Origin: Punica granatum
Taxonomy: Eukaryota; Streptophyta; Magnoliopsida; Myrtales; Lythraceae
Length of the DNA: 64,000 nt
Direction of reading: 5' to 3'
NCBI RefSeq assembly: GCF_007655135.1
Contig: NC_045127.1
Span: 13,029,001 to 13,093,000 of the forward strand
The position numbers were made by a program, and so were the translations under genes. Shown piece after piece: positions 1-13,065 of this stretch. Within the stretch, counting starts at the first letter, position 1. Every line of letters begins with the position of its first letter. The notes beneath the pieces are model-generated. The model did not search any database and had not been told where the DNA came from. It worked only from the letters and a program-made list of their open reading frames with translations.

Positions 1-675
1 TATTCCGATCGGTATTTTGCAATTGAGAGTTATCAAGAATTTCAAGATACAACTTCAAATAAAAGAGAAGAGCCGCAGAATAATACTGTTCACTAAATAT
101 AATTCCTCTGGCGCCCCCTCCCATGCAATTTCCTCCGACGTGTCAACCTATTCTCATTTTGCTTTCTCCTCTCAATTTTCTGATCCTACGTTCTATTATA
201 TTATTTTTATTTCTTTTTTAAATTATATCTCCAATTCTTAGTTTTTGTTTGCTTACCAATAATTTTTTCTTCTTCTTCCAAATTAATCCATCCACGCGCA
301 TATTGCAAAAAATCATTATAATTGAAGCGTGATACAGTTGGGTTAGTCCATGCTATGCACAAGTAATTTTCTATTAATATATAAAACTGAAAAGTAAATT
401 AACCTAAATTGCATAAAACTAAATACTAGAGATATCGTGTAGCATGTATTATAAATCATTAGGTGTTAAACACTTTAGGACAAGTGGTTGCAAATTTGTA
501 ACATGATATTGTTTAAAAGAATAGATTCTTTGTGGATTATTGTGACCAATTATCACGTGATATATATATTATATGCAAAATTTTCTCCCAAATATATTGT
601 ATTTAGGAGTGAAGTGAATAAAAAAAATTACATAAACATAAACGCAAAATATGCATGCGGTTACGGTATAGGTCA
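1..675. other. AT-rich intergenic DNA, no gene seen
   Basis: The stretch is AT-rich with short homopolymers. No open frame has codon structure or similarity that I recognise. Confidence 0.6.
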
Positions 676-678
676 TTA

Positions 679-1082
679 AGCGGTCTCCAGTCGATCTCTT
701 CATGCCGTCTCTCTCTCTCTCAACATGGAGCTGATGAGGGACCCGCCTGCCACTGGAGAAGCCAAAGCCGCCCCCGTATGGCATAGGGATGTCCCTGTGC
801 AGAGAGACCTCTCTTCTTGGCAAAGAGACGTCTCTGCCAAGAGATATAGCAATTAGCAGCTGCCGTCTGTTAGCCGTAGGTCCCATGCGGCCGCTACAGC
901 TATGTTAAAAAAGTAAAAAATAAAAAATGTGGATCCAGATAAGAGATAATGGGAGAGACATACTCAGTGGAGTAGGTGTTTTTCTTTTTTATGGAATTTG
1001 TCTCTATCTGACGTGATGCCTATGTAGTATTGTGGGACTCAGTTCAGAGACAAGGGGAGAAACATGCCCATTGGAGATAGTA
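679..1082 (-). mobile_element. PIF/Harbinger-derived MITE (Tourist-like)
   Basis: A 404-bp element is flanked by TTA at 676-678 and at 1083-1085, the 3-bp target duplication typical of PIF/Harbinger. The right end, read on the minus strand, begins TACTATCTCCAATGGGC. This end and the following 120 bp or so match the left end of the Harbinger transposon at 31663 in order and spacing (shared motifs: TCTCTGAACT, ATAGAGACAAA, CTACTCCA). The left end carries a weaker inverted copy (GGTCTCCAGTCGATCTC). It contains no coding capacity. It is best read as a non-autonomous relative of the 31.7-35.3 kb element. Confidence 0.65.
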
Positions 1083-1085
1083 TTA

Positions 1086-2520
1086 CTGACAAATAGATAA
1101 CAAGTTTTGACCAAAAAATGCAAAAGAAGGAAAGAAGAACGTCACACAAAATCATAATTGAAGTAATTGTACTCTGGCCAAAAGAAACAGTAATGTATTT
1201 TGTATTACCCAAAAGAAAAAAAAAGAATGTATTTTGGTAGAAGATGAAATTTAGAACTGTAAATTCGCATTTGGTTTCAAAATTAATATTCTACTCTACT
1301 CCACTCCACTCCATTTTATTCTTTCCTTAATTCAACAGTATAATCATTATTTTTTTTGTCTTTTCCTCATATTTAATAATAAATTTTCACTTATATTAAC
1401 TATTATTATAATTAATTTTTTAATAATAAATTCTCTATATATTTTTATATCCATGTATATATATATATTTATCTTTTTTCCCCCATTTAATAATAATTTT
1501 TCACTTATTTTTTTAATCATTATTACAACTAATTTTTTAATAATAAAATTTTCATATATAATATATACTTTTGTCTATTGTGAAGTAAAATTCCAACTTC
1601 GAAATCAGATGAGAGGCTTTGGGCTACGACCCATTGACCACCGAGAAAAAGAAATGTGAAAGACTTTTTGATGTGAATTGTGATGCAGAGTTCTTTGCAA
1701 GAAATTTAAATCGATGATTTGAATCTAAATTAGTTGAAATTAGAATTTCTGAATATCTCATAATACAACAAAAAAAAAAAAATGGACAGCTCCTTCTCTT
1801 GTTGTCCCTGCGGGCCATTTTTGCAGGAAAGTCTCACGGGAAGCCCAAAAAATTATATACCCTGCTCCGTTTTGTTGATACGAAGGCTGGAGAACACACA
1901 TATACATCGATCTATTTAATTTTGTATCTGATTAATTTTATATGCCACATCACATGCGCTCTGAGAGTATGTAATAATTTATTCACCACTAATAATAAAA
2001 AGGTAAGTGAAGGCCATCAAAGCCGTTACAAGATTAATAGTGACTTCGACCAGAGTTGGGATGGCCCTGTGGGGTCGAATGAGTTGGAATGATCATTGGA
2101 CATTGAGTCATCTTTTGGAAATGGACAAATGCAGCCTTTGATGTCCCAAATTTTGGCTTTTCGACGTCACTGGCCCGATCATCTGTACTTTCAGCCTCTC
2201 ATATCACTCATAGTCATCGAAAGATCAAGAACTCATTGCAGCATATATATTTCCTTGTTTTCCCCAAACATAATAATGCATAACCAGATTGCTAATTTTC
2301 TTTTAACACCATATTTACATGTAATTTTCTCCTTCGCTCTGTTCAGAATTTCAACTGATTCCTCTCAACAGAAACTCTAATTTTTACAGTTCTTGCCTAC
2401 TTCTGCTTCCCCTTCTGCCTGAATATTCACAGCCTACCACATCAAAAAAAATAAATAAAATCCAAGTAATTCACATAAAGTTAACTAAGAACAATTCCCT
2501 CTTCATAGTTTCTCTTCTTG
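1086..2520. other. Intergenic DNA downstream of CIPK1
   Basis: AT-rich sequence with runs of TTTAATAATAA-like repeats around 1320-1570. The part next to 2520 should hold the CIPK1 3' UTR and polyadenylation region, since CIPK1 runs toward lower coordinates. No coding exon was recognised. Confidence 0.5.
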
Positions 2521-5500
2521 TCAAGATTCAGAGTCCAAGAGCCCTGGCGTGGCCTGCGGAACCCCGAGCTCATTCGATAACCGCTTGCACAACTGCAGAT
2601 GTCGTGGCAAAATCCCTAATTAGCCAAGAAAGAGAAGTAGGAAGAAAAGGAAAAGAAGTCTCAAGTCAGGCTCTATGAGAGGAGAGGATTTTCTTTTTCT
2701 TTTCCTACCTGTCTATAAATCGAAGGATCACCGGACGACTTCCTCAGCTCGACTACATACAATGACGGGCTTATCTCAAAGACCTGGAAAAACAGGAAAC
2801 AGGGCGATTTAAGCATGAGATCAGGCTAGAGCCTTTGAAGCAGGAAAAAGAGCTTTCATGCCTCGGAGATCAAATTCCATTACCTCTGCAGAAACAGAAA
2901 GACAACCAGGACTCTGGTGGCCCTTGCGCTCTTGCATTACTTTCAACTGTAATTAAAGGTAAAAGACTACCGGTTTAGTTCAGATATTACGTCAAAATAA
3001 TGATCATCCATGAATCTGTTGCCAATGCACGGACAATTTGAAAACAAAATCGAAGAAAAGAGAACTGACCCTTCCGTTTTTCTTCTGCACTCGAAATCCC
3101 ATCTCTGTGACCATGTGCTCAATCTTCTCGAGCAAATCTTTCGCGGAATGATTGGATGTAAACCTGATTTTCCGTTCCGAGATATCCTGATTTGTATTTC
3201 AAGAAGGATCAGTTGGCAGACCTAAAAAATAGACCAACAATGCCACATCCCTAGAGCAATGCAGTGCAATGAATAAGAAGCAACTTCATACCTCTTTCTC
3301 GAAGAATCCGGAAAGATCTAAACAAGAGGACATTCCAATCAGCTCAAAGGCATTGATTAGGTTCGGCGACCCTGGGCTTTTATCCCCTTCATACGACTGC
3401 ACCGGAAAGAGAAAACCAGCCTTTTAGTTCATAGTTCATGGTAACGCAAAAATGCAAACCCAGATACCAAAGGTGTAGGAAGGCAAAATGAATATACGAT
3501 CATCTCATACCACTTCTTTCAATGAGAAGACTTGCTCGTCGATACTTGTGAATTCCTCCTCATCCTCGGGAATGGCGGGTTCATAGTCCTTCCGAAACCA
3601 ATCGTCGGCTTTGATTCCATCCATTGTTATTCTCGTCACTGGATTAGGGTCGAGAATCCGCTTGATCAAATTCTTTGCACCCGGGGAGAGCCACTTCGGT
3701 ATTTGACAATCTCCCTTGAATATCTATAAGATTGCCCGAGAAGTAATTAACATCATTTCGGTTTTGGAAAATTGTCTCACTTTCTGCTTTTCCTTTCGAG
3801 TGAACACCACAAAAACGCTTTTAAAAATGATAACATTTTTCCTGGATAATTCAAAAAGTTTCAGCATATCTGGGAATCGCTCCTTGAAATCAAATGCAAA
3901 GCCCAAAAACGGCAGAAGATTAGACATCTCATCCAGTACCTTCTGATAGAGAACAGCGAGATTTCTATCATCAAAAGGAAGATAGCCCATTAAGATCACG
4001 TAAAGGATGACTCCACAAGACCAAACATCTGAGGTTGCTCCATCGTATCCTCTGTTAGATAGGACCTCGGGGGCAACATAGTTTGGACTCCCGCATGTCG
4101 TGTGTAGTAACCCATCTTCCTGATGTTTCACATAAATATCAACAAAAAATCAAGAGATTTTCTAGAAAGAAGAAAGAAAGGAAAATTCAGATAAGAGAGA
4201 AACTCAGATGTCGCATAAAATTTACCCTATAATGCTGGGGCAACGCACTTAAGCCAAAGTCCGTAATTTTGATGTTTCCTCTTGAATCGACTAGCACGTT
4301 TTCAAGCTGTTTAATGATCGTATAACCGTATGTTGTTAGATTTTCTTTGCTTTTTTTTTTCCCGGTGGAATTTTTTATATAGATAATAGAGAAAATGAGG
4401 ATCGGAATCGAATCGACAGTGACCTTGAGATCTCGGTGATAGACACCTTTGTTGTGGCAGTAGCTGACACCGTCTATCAGCTGCTGGAAGAGCCTCCTGC
4501 CTTCGGACTCGGACAGCTTCCCTTTGTTCGCCTGCGTAACACCAGAAACCAGAACTATTACCAAAACTCAATAATTAAGAGCTGAGAACAAAAAAAGTCG
4601 CCTTTTGAAATACACTCACGATTTTGTCGAAGAGCTCTCCCCCAGTTACGTATTCCAGGACCATGTAAATCTTTGTTTTGCTTGCCAAGACCTGCAATAT
4701 TATCATCACATGGTCATAAACAGATGCAATAGCAAACATTTCAATCATATTAGAACTTGCATCGGGACTTCAATAATTACTGGTCATAAACAAACCGCTG
4801 CTTAAATGGTATCATGTATAAATCAATCGTGTATGAACTCATATCCCTTCCTGAAATAACTCATCTTATTGCCCCATATCTCTCACAAAGGTGAACCAGT
4901 CTATACGATCCTGACAGAATTAATGGTTCGACCTATGACAGACATTTGCGGGGGTCACTATTAAATCCTTGGCCCGCAAACTATTACTGAAGATCGTATA
5001 TTAGATGACATTTGAGCAATTTGCATCCTATCCTTTTCATATACTCGTCATTGCTCGATGAACAATCAACCCTAGATATATGTGCATAATATGCATCATT
5101 CTAAAGACAACACAAAAAGGGTTATCATAACATCTCATACTCGATCCAAATCCGATCAAGTGGTTCATGGGCTTTCCGTCGGCTACGAAGGATTCCCTCG
5201 GGACAAGAACAATCCCCTTCGAGATATATAAAGAAAGAGACCTTCGGACTCAACGTAGATATAAGATTGATCGGTTAGTAGTGTTCGGTGACGTCTAACC
5301 GGGGCCATACAGATTTTTAATTAGAATTTGTGCAAAGAGCAAACACAAAACCACACCTGTCCCCATTGATTCAAGCATTCCAACATCACCACACAGTCGG
5401 AGTGGGAATGGGATGGTTTCAATTATGGCTGGCTGGACATTGGACATTGGACGGGTCAGCCGTGATCCACCTAGAGTGTCGTAAATCATGTGGGGGTGGG

Positions 5501-8292
5501 GGGGACCCACCTGACCACTATACAATATCCACACTGTACAAGGTTGTAGCCACTAATTAAATGAAAAAAATTAAGAATTAGATTATGGTGTAATCATTTT
5601 CGATACAAGTTGGATGAAAAGTTAAAGATGACAATTTTCCTCAGGTAGGACCCCTTCATGTGATACCTAATAAGAGCCAACGGGGTCCACATCCACAATG
5701 GTCTTTGGCACATGCTTACATCCAAATGCTCGGAATTATGGGAATTTAATTTCCATTAGAAGTGAAAGCAATGGCAAATTTTTGGAAGGTGTCTTCTGTC
5801 TACCACTCAATACAATTTCCTTATTCAGCACCAAAAAATAAAATAATATATATATATATATATATCCCTATAACAAGTCTTTTTATATATGTTTATTTTT
5901 TTTATTTACAAGGGATGCCTATAATCTAATATAATGAAATAAAATTTTAATAATTAATAAAAAGGCACGGATAATTCTACAAAATTTCTTGATTATAAGA
6001 CAGACAGACAGACGTCACTGCGTTATACAATTTCTAATAGATATATGTGTTATTTGTGTGAACATAACAATGTCGGAAATAATTAGATTTTTCATTTATT
6101 TTTGGTTTGTCAAAAAATCTAGAACATGGATCTTAAAAGTATATTCTACCTTCACCATATTTTTAATTAAATGGATCTCGCTATCATGAAAAAATATATT
6201 CATATAAATTATCAGTTTTGCCAAGAATTCAGGAAATTTCAAGAGAAGTGCACCCGATATATAGAATTAATATTTATATTTTTTGAGAATTAGGCAGACA
6301 AGGGTTTTGATTTTTTCTTCTTTTTTTGGGATCGATTTTGAATGGGTTTTTAACTTTTTAATTTTGCACCTCACGTGATTTTTTGTTTTACCATTGTAGG
6401 GGAAAATATCTTCCTATTCCTGGCCTGTACTTTACAAAATGTTTTCCTTTTTTTTTTCCAATGAGGACAAAAACACAATGATCGACTGGCTCACATATCG
6501 CCACGTCAGCAGAGGTAGATACAGCCAAAGATTCTTCGTCATTCACGCGGGGCGCCCTCAAAACGAGTATATGCCCGCGGAATGAAGATCAAGTCCCCAT
6601 CATAATATATTTGTAACGACGCCGTCAATTTTCTACGCCCCTTGTCCCTCCAAATTAACGGCGTCAAAGTTTTTTTTTTTTATTAACAAAACAGTATTAT
6701 TTATAATATTCGCCCGACTAACTCCTCCATCATCGCACATGAAATCCTACGGCTCTTAGGACAAATCAGCAGGTGGCCCAATAAATTGTATCCGCATATA
6801 CACGTTTTTGCATATACATAATAATAATAATAATAATATAACTTCCGACTCCACTTTGCCTTTTTGTCATTCTAGTACCATACTCCAATTTTTTTTTGAA
6901 GTAATTCAAAAAATAGACTCTTTAAATATTGGACTATACGTGCATACAGTCGACTACATAATGTCATTTTACACGCAAAGTAGTCGACAGTATATCCATA
7001 CAGTTGACTGTTTGAAGAGTTTATGAATCAGAATACGGTGACACAAATAAATTGAAGTGCGACACTAATACTATACATTTAGAAAAAAAAAATAGAATTG
7101 AAAGTCCAACCATGCGATTGAAAAAGTCATAGGATTTTAGTATTTTTGGATATATCAAAATGCTTCGATATAATATATATTGGGATTTCTATTACGAGAG
7201 TCTCTCATTTTGAACATAGACCAAAGTTTTGAAACCTATTAGTCAAAAGCATTATTCAACTCGAGGAGCTGTGAGCATACATTGTTTCGTCTACCAATCG
7301 ACTACTGGGATCTGCATTTGCCAGACAACAACTATAATATGCGAAACATCAACCAAGTTGATCCTCCAAAATATGTTTTTCGTTGAAAACAAATATCCAA
7401 AAAAAAAAAGAAGGGATAATTGGCAGAACAAATCCTCAATTTTCCTTCTAAAGTACGTCGCTGAATCCCTCTTTGGCTCTTATCCTAATCATCAATTTTC
7501 CTTTCTCAACAACAAGACAGCACACAAAGTTTCAAAAACTAACCCACCATTATCCATCAAGAGATAAAGAAAAAAATGAATAATAATTATCCATCAAGAG
7601 ACAGCACATAACAAAATGAAAAAATAAAAAGTAAAATTAAAATAAAGAAGAAAAAAAAAGGCCAGTCGGGTGGTTCTTATTCTTAACTTGCATTGCTAAT
7701 TAAGGGATGAATTAAAATTAATTATCTTACTAAAATTGCGCCAAAAAGAGTGAAAAGGGGGCAAGGAGAAGGTTTGGTTCTGAATCTGACCTCGTGGAGT
7801 CTGACAACGTTTGGGTGCTTCAGAAGCTTCAGTGTCCCGATCTCTCTCTTAATCTGCAGCAGAAGCAATGACACATGAAAGATCGTTTAGTTTCGTTAGT
7901 ACCCAACTTCCCGATAAGCTCCGGAAATCCGAACATATCCGGAGTCGATAAGTTCGGTTACGCGGGAAGATTTCATCGAAACGCAGAGGATGATAAGTTT
8001 TAGCTGAAAATAAGGAAAAAAAAACGGAGCAAGATTTCGTGAATCGGATAATGAATTTTGCTGACTCATCAGTGGGATCGAACGATGATCTTGCCTGATA
8101 GGTGATCTTGAGGTTGATGATGCGGTTCTTCTCGATGATCTTGACGGCGAAGCCTTTGCCGGACTCGACGTCCCGGGCGTACTTGACCTTCCCGAAGTTG
8201 CCTTCGCCGAGAGTCCTCCCGACCTCGTACTTCCCCAGTCGCATTCCCTTCACCTCCTCCTCCGCGTCCCCTCTCCCGGCCTTTCCGACCAT
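2521..8292 (-). CDS. CIPK1: CBL-interacting serine/threonine-protein kinase 1 (12 exons)
   Basis: Calcium-sensor-regulated SnRK3 kinase that is bound and activated by CBL proteins in abiotic-stress and ion signalling. Exons, 5' to 3': 8292-8095, 7853-7791, 4691-4620, 4531-4424, 4306-4226, 4119-3940, 3723-3511, 3396-3292, 3186-3070, 2946-2884, 2783-2709, 2592-2521. Every exon is a whole number of codons, giving 448 residues; Arabidopsis CIPK1 is of near-identical length. Visible motifs: glycine loop GEGNFGKV (29-36), ATP lysine K51, catalytic HRD (143-145), DFG (163-165), APE (190-192), NAF CBL-binding motif (320-322), then a PPI-like phosphatase-binding region and the C-terminal regulatory domain. 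The activation loop reads [13 protein letters not shown]. The ATG at 8292 is chosen because the preceding TTG is not a start and the N terminus aligns with CIPK1. The first intron starts with GC, not GT, and intron 2 is 3.1 kb. No disabling change was found. The CIPK1 assignment over other CIPKs rests on remembered family similarity. Confidence 0.95.
4692..7790 (-). other. CIPK1 intron 2, 3.1 kb
   Basis: GT-AG intron between ...LHE and VLASKTK... It holds AT-rich DNA, a TA microsatellite near 5848-5866, a partial dispersed repeat near 5895-5970, and a 14-bp inverted repeat (6944-6957 with 6980-6993, one mismatch). No exon or second gene was recognised inside it. Confidence 0.85.
7854..8094 (-). 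other. CIPK1 intron 1, GC-AG type
   Basis: The exon ends ...TATCAG at 8095 and the intron begins GCAAGA. It ends ...CTGCAG at 7854. No GT near the boundary keeps the family-conserved reading (…[12 protein letters not shown]…), so the GC donor is needed. Confidence 0.85.
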
Positions 8293-8430
8293 CAAATTCG
8301 AACCTCCCCTGTTTCTCTGTCTCTCTTGTCTGTCTTCTTCCCCTGTGTCTCTCTGCAGCAGAAATGGATGAAATTGGAGGTTTATCGGAAGAAGAAGGGG
8401 AGAGTCGGGGTTGGGGTTTTATTTAACGAT
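8293..8430 (-). promoter_or_regulatory. CIPK1 5' UTR and probable core promoter
   Basis: Upstream of the ATG lies a GA/CT-rich leader of about 100 bp. On the minus strand an AT-rich motif, TTAAATAAAA, lies near 8417-8427 and could act as a TATA-like element with a start around 8390. The transcription start is inferred, not seen. Confidence 0.4.
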
Positions 8431-10357
8431 CGGACTGGTTGGTTGGGCTGTGGGTTTGGGATGGAGCTGTATTTATCGGATGTGGGTCACGTTGGATAGA
8501 GGAAGGAAGAAGAAGAGGAGGAGAAACCTCTGAAACGGTTGAAACGGTGTAATGGAAACGGAACCGGACCGGACAAAACTAATGTTTTATTATTAAATTC
8601 GGATTGGTTCAGAATGTGAGTTCCAATAAAGGAAAAAAAAAGATAGACGGAAGAGGAAGAGTAAACGTAATGGCTCTAGGAACGGAACCTTCCTCCGCCT
8701 ATATATATGTACATATTTTCCTTCGGTCTCGAATTTAAACCTTATAAATAGAAAAAAAATTATAATTTGGGAGAATTTTATCCCCTTATTGGACAAGCCG
8801 ATTGGGTTTGAATTAGTTTGGACCTATTGGATTCTAATGCCAGAGTGCATTTTGCAAAAAAAATGAGAGGGTTCAAAGCATAAAGGAGTCCCTGACCCAG
8901 AAATATTATACCCGTGTATTCGGTTTGTATAGTTTAGGCCTCAGAGTGATGAGAGTTTTAATTGAATTCAATCGATTAAGGATTGAGGTCGTGGTCATAT
9001 ATATATATATATTTTTACAAGAAAAACTCATAAGTCTAGTGTAATAAAATAGAAATCGTAATAACGAAAAAAATAGTACGAGTAGTCTAAGTGGATATCG
9101 AATCTAGAACCACTTGATTACCAAGCGATGACATATGTTATTAAGCTACACTATCTTTTTCTATGATGAAGAGACCGATGTGATGGTACTAGATCATCGT
9201 TAATAATTTTATTAGAATTTGAAAATTAATGTATTAATTTTGGGGGTCCCCGGCCAATTCCATCCCTGGTCCACCCCCTAAATGTGGTCAGGAATAATAG
9301 TGCCAAGGGGTAAATGAAAACAAAAGATTGTTATTATTCAATCCTCGTACGAGGGATTTTGTTCCCATTTGGTCCTCCCAACTATATGTTCTGTACAATT
9401 AATCCACACGCGTAATAATATGACACTATGAGTCGAATCTTATCATACGTTAGATGAGACTTGGATGGAAAATCTGCCGAGGGAGAAGATAGAAATATTG
9501 ATGTTTTCTTATCCTCTATCAATTATTTCTAATCGCTTAATCAGTAAATTTCAGGAGTGAATTGTAATTGATAGAATACCAATGAAAATTTGGACAAAAG
9601 AGGTCAATAAAAAGAAAATGATAGGAGGATGTGATTGCAAAGCAGTAATAAAAAGTGGGATGATCAGGTTCACTGAAACTACAGGATTGGGAATCAAATT
9701 GGTTTTAATATCCATATGTAAACGTCCAATCAATTAAAACATATTGAGTGCTAATTACAAAATACTTATAGATATGGCCCTCGAAATTATATGAGAAACT
9801 GATGTGCCATAATATTGCCGGTTGAAAATTGCAGGGGTGAGCACCCCGTAATTCGTGCATCATTCATTGATATGATCTCACTGTGGGTAGATATATTGGA
9901 AATTATTTTGTCAAAATATTTTAGATAGCCTTTTATCTCACAATAATGTGATAAAATAGGACGATTGTATAAGACCATTATAATTAAGAATATTTATATT
10001 AATCATTCAAGTGATAAACATTTATTTTTCTCCTTAGCTTAATCTGATTAGTTCTTTTTCCAAGTCATATAATAAGATAGGATCACCAAAAAAAATATCT
10101 TGCGTGCTGCATAAACATCTCAAGTCATCGTCCAATCCAAATGAGCTATATATCCGCATTTGCATGCCAACAATGGACTGCCATTATGAGATCGTAAATG
10201 CTTAATGTATGTTTAAGATGGACTATCCAACCATAATTCCAATAGATTTACAAAAATTTAGATCTCTCATTGGCGTGTGATCCTGTCTTTCTAGGACTTG
10301 GTCGATATGGTTCTGCTTATGACTAGACATGCAAAGTATTGAGGACGTGATTTGTTA
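8431..10357. other. Intergenic DNA upstream of CIPK1
   Basis: AT-rich DNA with several short microsatellites such as the TA run near 8998-9012. Apart from the SINE-like repeat at 9010-9165, no gene or defined element was recognised. Confidence 0.5.
9010..9165 (-). repeat. SINE-like dispersed repeat, family 1
   Basis: Read on the minus strand this segment has a tRNA-like head: TGTAGCTTAATAACA, a GCTTGGTAATCAAG anticodon-arm-like hairpin and a TTCGATATCC B-box-like motif. A shared tail of the type TTTTATTACACTAGAC follows. A second copy lies at 11262-11400 and tail-only fragments lie near 5895-5970 and 37860-37915. A tRNA-derived SINE is the best explanation. No flanking target duplication was identified. 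Confidence 0.45.
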
Positions 10358-10771
10358 GGCCTTATTTGGTATATGGTAATAAAATTGAACGGGACGAATA
10401 TCTCATCCTTCGATTCCATTCTCTTATATAGTATTACTCTTATGACTTAGAAAGAATATTCCATTTGTAGGATGTTTTCTTTTAACTTTGATAGAATGAT
10501 TTTCTTTGAAAAATTTTAAGTAATTCTCACCCTATCATTTCTGCTAAACTTTTAATATTATATATATATATCATATATTTTGATTGCTTATATATATATA
10601 TATATTTATGTATATAATGATATATTAATAAATAAATGCATTGCTTAAATACAATTCCTTCGTATTGTTAAATTCAATATAAATCACTAATTTTCTTTCA
10701 ACGCATTATATTTCATCATATAAATTATATTTCTGTTCTCTTCATCTCATTCTCGAATACCAAACCAAGCC
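10358..10771. mobile_element. Tourist-like MITE
   Basis: A 414-bp AT-rich element has terminal inverted repeats GGCCTTATTTGGTAT (left) and ATACCAAACCAAGCC (right). The left flank is TTA (10355-10357) and the right flank is TTT, so the 3-bp target duplication has one mismatch. The interior has TA microsatellites and no open frame. The GGCCTTGTTTGGTAT-type end is typical of PIF/Harbinger MITEs. Confidence 0.55.
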
Positions 10772-12035
10772 TTTCACTATAGAGGCCATGAAATTTTTAT
10801 GTCCTTCCAACACCCTAATTTTCTGTGCAAGTGGAAGGACACATAGCAGCAATTATGACCTCAGCAAATCATGACTATCTAACATTAGACAGCTAAAAAC
10901 TTCATTTAAAGGCTTGGTCCATATGATTTTGGACCCAGATGATTGTGACTTCCTGTAATTATGCTTCCACTCCTTTTATCATTTTTCATATCAAAACCTC
11001 CAATTGCTCGAATGAATATGTAAATCTGTTTACGTCACTTCGTATACTCGGGGATGATGGGCACTACTTTCGACTGTCCGTCCCATGTAATTTGCAACTA
11101 CGGAATGAAAACTTAAGATGATTATTTGTCACATATATCTTCTAGTTGGGGGAAATTGTGTTGTAATACCGCATTTTCTCATGTTTCCCCTCTTTTAACT
11201 CTCCACGCATTATACAAGTAAATACAACGTGCTTATGCTTCATGACTTTTTTTTTTGGTTATTAGATAGATTTATGGGTCTTGTATAATGAAACAAAATT
11301 TCTTATAGCTAATAAAGGGAAATGAGTAATCCCACTGAGTATCGAATATAGAATCACTCGTAATCAAGCGAACACGTGTATTACTGTGCTTCATGGCTAG
11401 TTTAGGAGGCTTGCGTCTCCCCCTTGCATGTATCGCTCTTGGTGTGGTCACTTTATCATAACATAATGGATCTCTCTTCTGAAAAAAAAAAAATCCTCTA
11501 ATTAGCAAAATTTACGACTTACATTACCAATTTGATTAACTCCATTAATCTGTTCGGTTCAATAATATATATGCGCAATTCTTATTTTATTTGTTTATTG
11601 ATTTTGTGAGACTCATATTAATAATGTCCGTTATTTCTAGCTCCAAGTGTAATAATAGAAAACATTTAATCTTTTGCATAATTGAGAAAGCATATGTTCG
11701 GAAAAAATAATTTGGAGGATAAAATTCCCCTGCATTATCAGTTTACGGTGGGTAAAGATAATTTTCCCTTAGAATAATATACTAGTGCGCCGTAATTCGA
11801 TGGGGGCAGTATCATGTTAGTTGAGATTAACGTTATTTTTCCCGCCTAATTATGTTTCAATCACTATCGCCTAATAATTAATTAGATTAATGATGAAGGA
11901 ATTAAGCATGACAACCTCATGGACATGACCGTGGGCAAACTGTGTCTGAAATTAATGATTGTTTGACTAAAAGCAGCTTCCCATTATTGATCGTGAGATC
12001 TACCTCAGAGATTTGAAAAAAAAAAAAAAAAAAAC
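10772..12035. other. Intergenic DNA
   Basis: AT-rich with no gene seen apart from the SINE-like copy at 11262-11400. It includes a long A run at about 12016-12034 just before the start of duplication unit A. Confidence 0.5.
11262..11400 (-). repeat. SINE-like dispersed repeat, family 1
   Basis: Second copy of the family at 9010. On the minus strand it shows GCTTGATTACGAGTG and ATTCGATACTC in place of the anticodon-arm and B-box motifs, followed by the tail TTTCATTATACAAGAC. It is diverged but keeps the order of motifs. Confidence 0.4.
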
Positions 12036-12926
12036 TTCTTTTCTTCTATACTGTGCTTCAATTACGTTGCGTGACATAAGTCTGCACGTTGACCCTGGAC
12101 ACAATGAAACGTGCCAATATGGTCGAATTGTCTAAATGCGATACCTCACTGGTACCTAATCATGCGAACCCTTGACCTTTTACGCGCAACATGACAAGAT
12201 GCCTCATCTCTGATTTACGCATTTGTGTATAACCGGCACGTACACTTCAGTCCTAGCCCGTTAAAGGAAAGCTCGTGCATGGAACTCCGGCGAAGAACCG
12301 AACCATCACATAACCTAATAAATTTTTACATCTACCACAACGGGGCCTGAGTTGACTCAAGGAGGTTATATTCACTAGGAATTTAATATTTTAGGCAGAG
12401 TTGGAGTAAGTGGTTAAATGTAAGTATCTGATTTATAAATTGATTATGTCCTTTTAAACATGTCGTCGGTCATTTTCAGAAGCATTTGCTTCAGCTATCA
12501 CTAACATGTTTATCTTTGTTTTTTTTTTTTTGCTTAATTTTCATAGAATTATCTCTCTCTTTCATTATCAGAAATTCCTCACCAGGCGGCGAATCCTACA
12601 GCACCAAGTAACACAAGAAAATAATTATTATATTACAATAAACGGATAAATGGGTGTTTTAATTATGGTAATCTTGTTGAAATTTCCTCACAGCAATATT
12701 CTGATTAGTTAAGATCACTAGATCTTCCACTGAAAACAAAACGTTTAGATCTTTTCTCATATTATACTACATATGTAGTCCTACATCACAAAAAAACGAA
12801 GAAGGAAAATATAAGCACGTAATTTGGTAGGAGTGAAATTTCTTAAATTTTTTCTCTAAAAGAAAAATTGTCCAAAAAATAGAAGAAATAGCGATCGTGG
12901 ATTGATTTAAGCTGTTCGGCGTTTGT

Positions 12927-13065
12927 TCTCCTTAAATAAGGTATTGGATTTAAGTCCTATGAATGGAGAAAATCCACGCTAAGAGAGTTTACTCTTTAGT
13001 GGGCTGACCGGCTTCGAACTGGATTAGTTGGAATCTATTGAACTTTTGAATATTATGGTGCATAC
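12927..13065 (+). repeat. SINE-like dispersed repeat, family 2
   Basis: Contains the ordered motifs CTTAAATAAGG, GGATTTAAGTCC, GAGAAAATCCA, GACCGGCTTCGAACTGGATT and GAACTTTTGAATA. The same motifs occur in the same order at 13445-13590 and 36575-36725. A tRNA-derived SINE is suspected from the GGATTTAAGTCC B-box-like motif. It has no coding potential. Confidence 0.45.

Noticed and set aside
4605..4805. Plus-strand open frame over CIPK1 exon 3
   Set aside because: Antisense of a recognised exon, with no similarity of its own.
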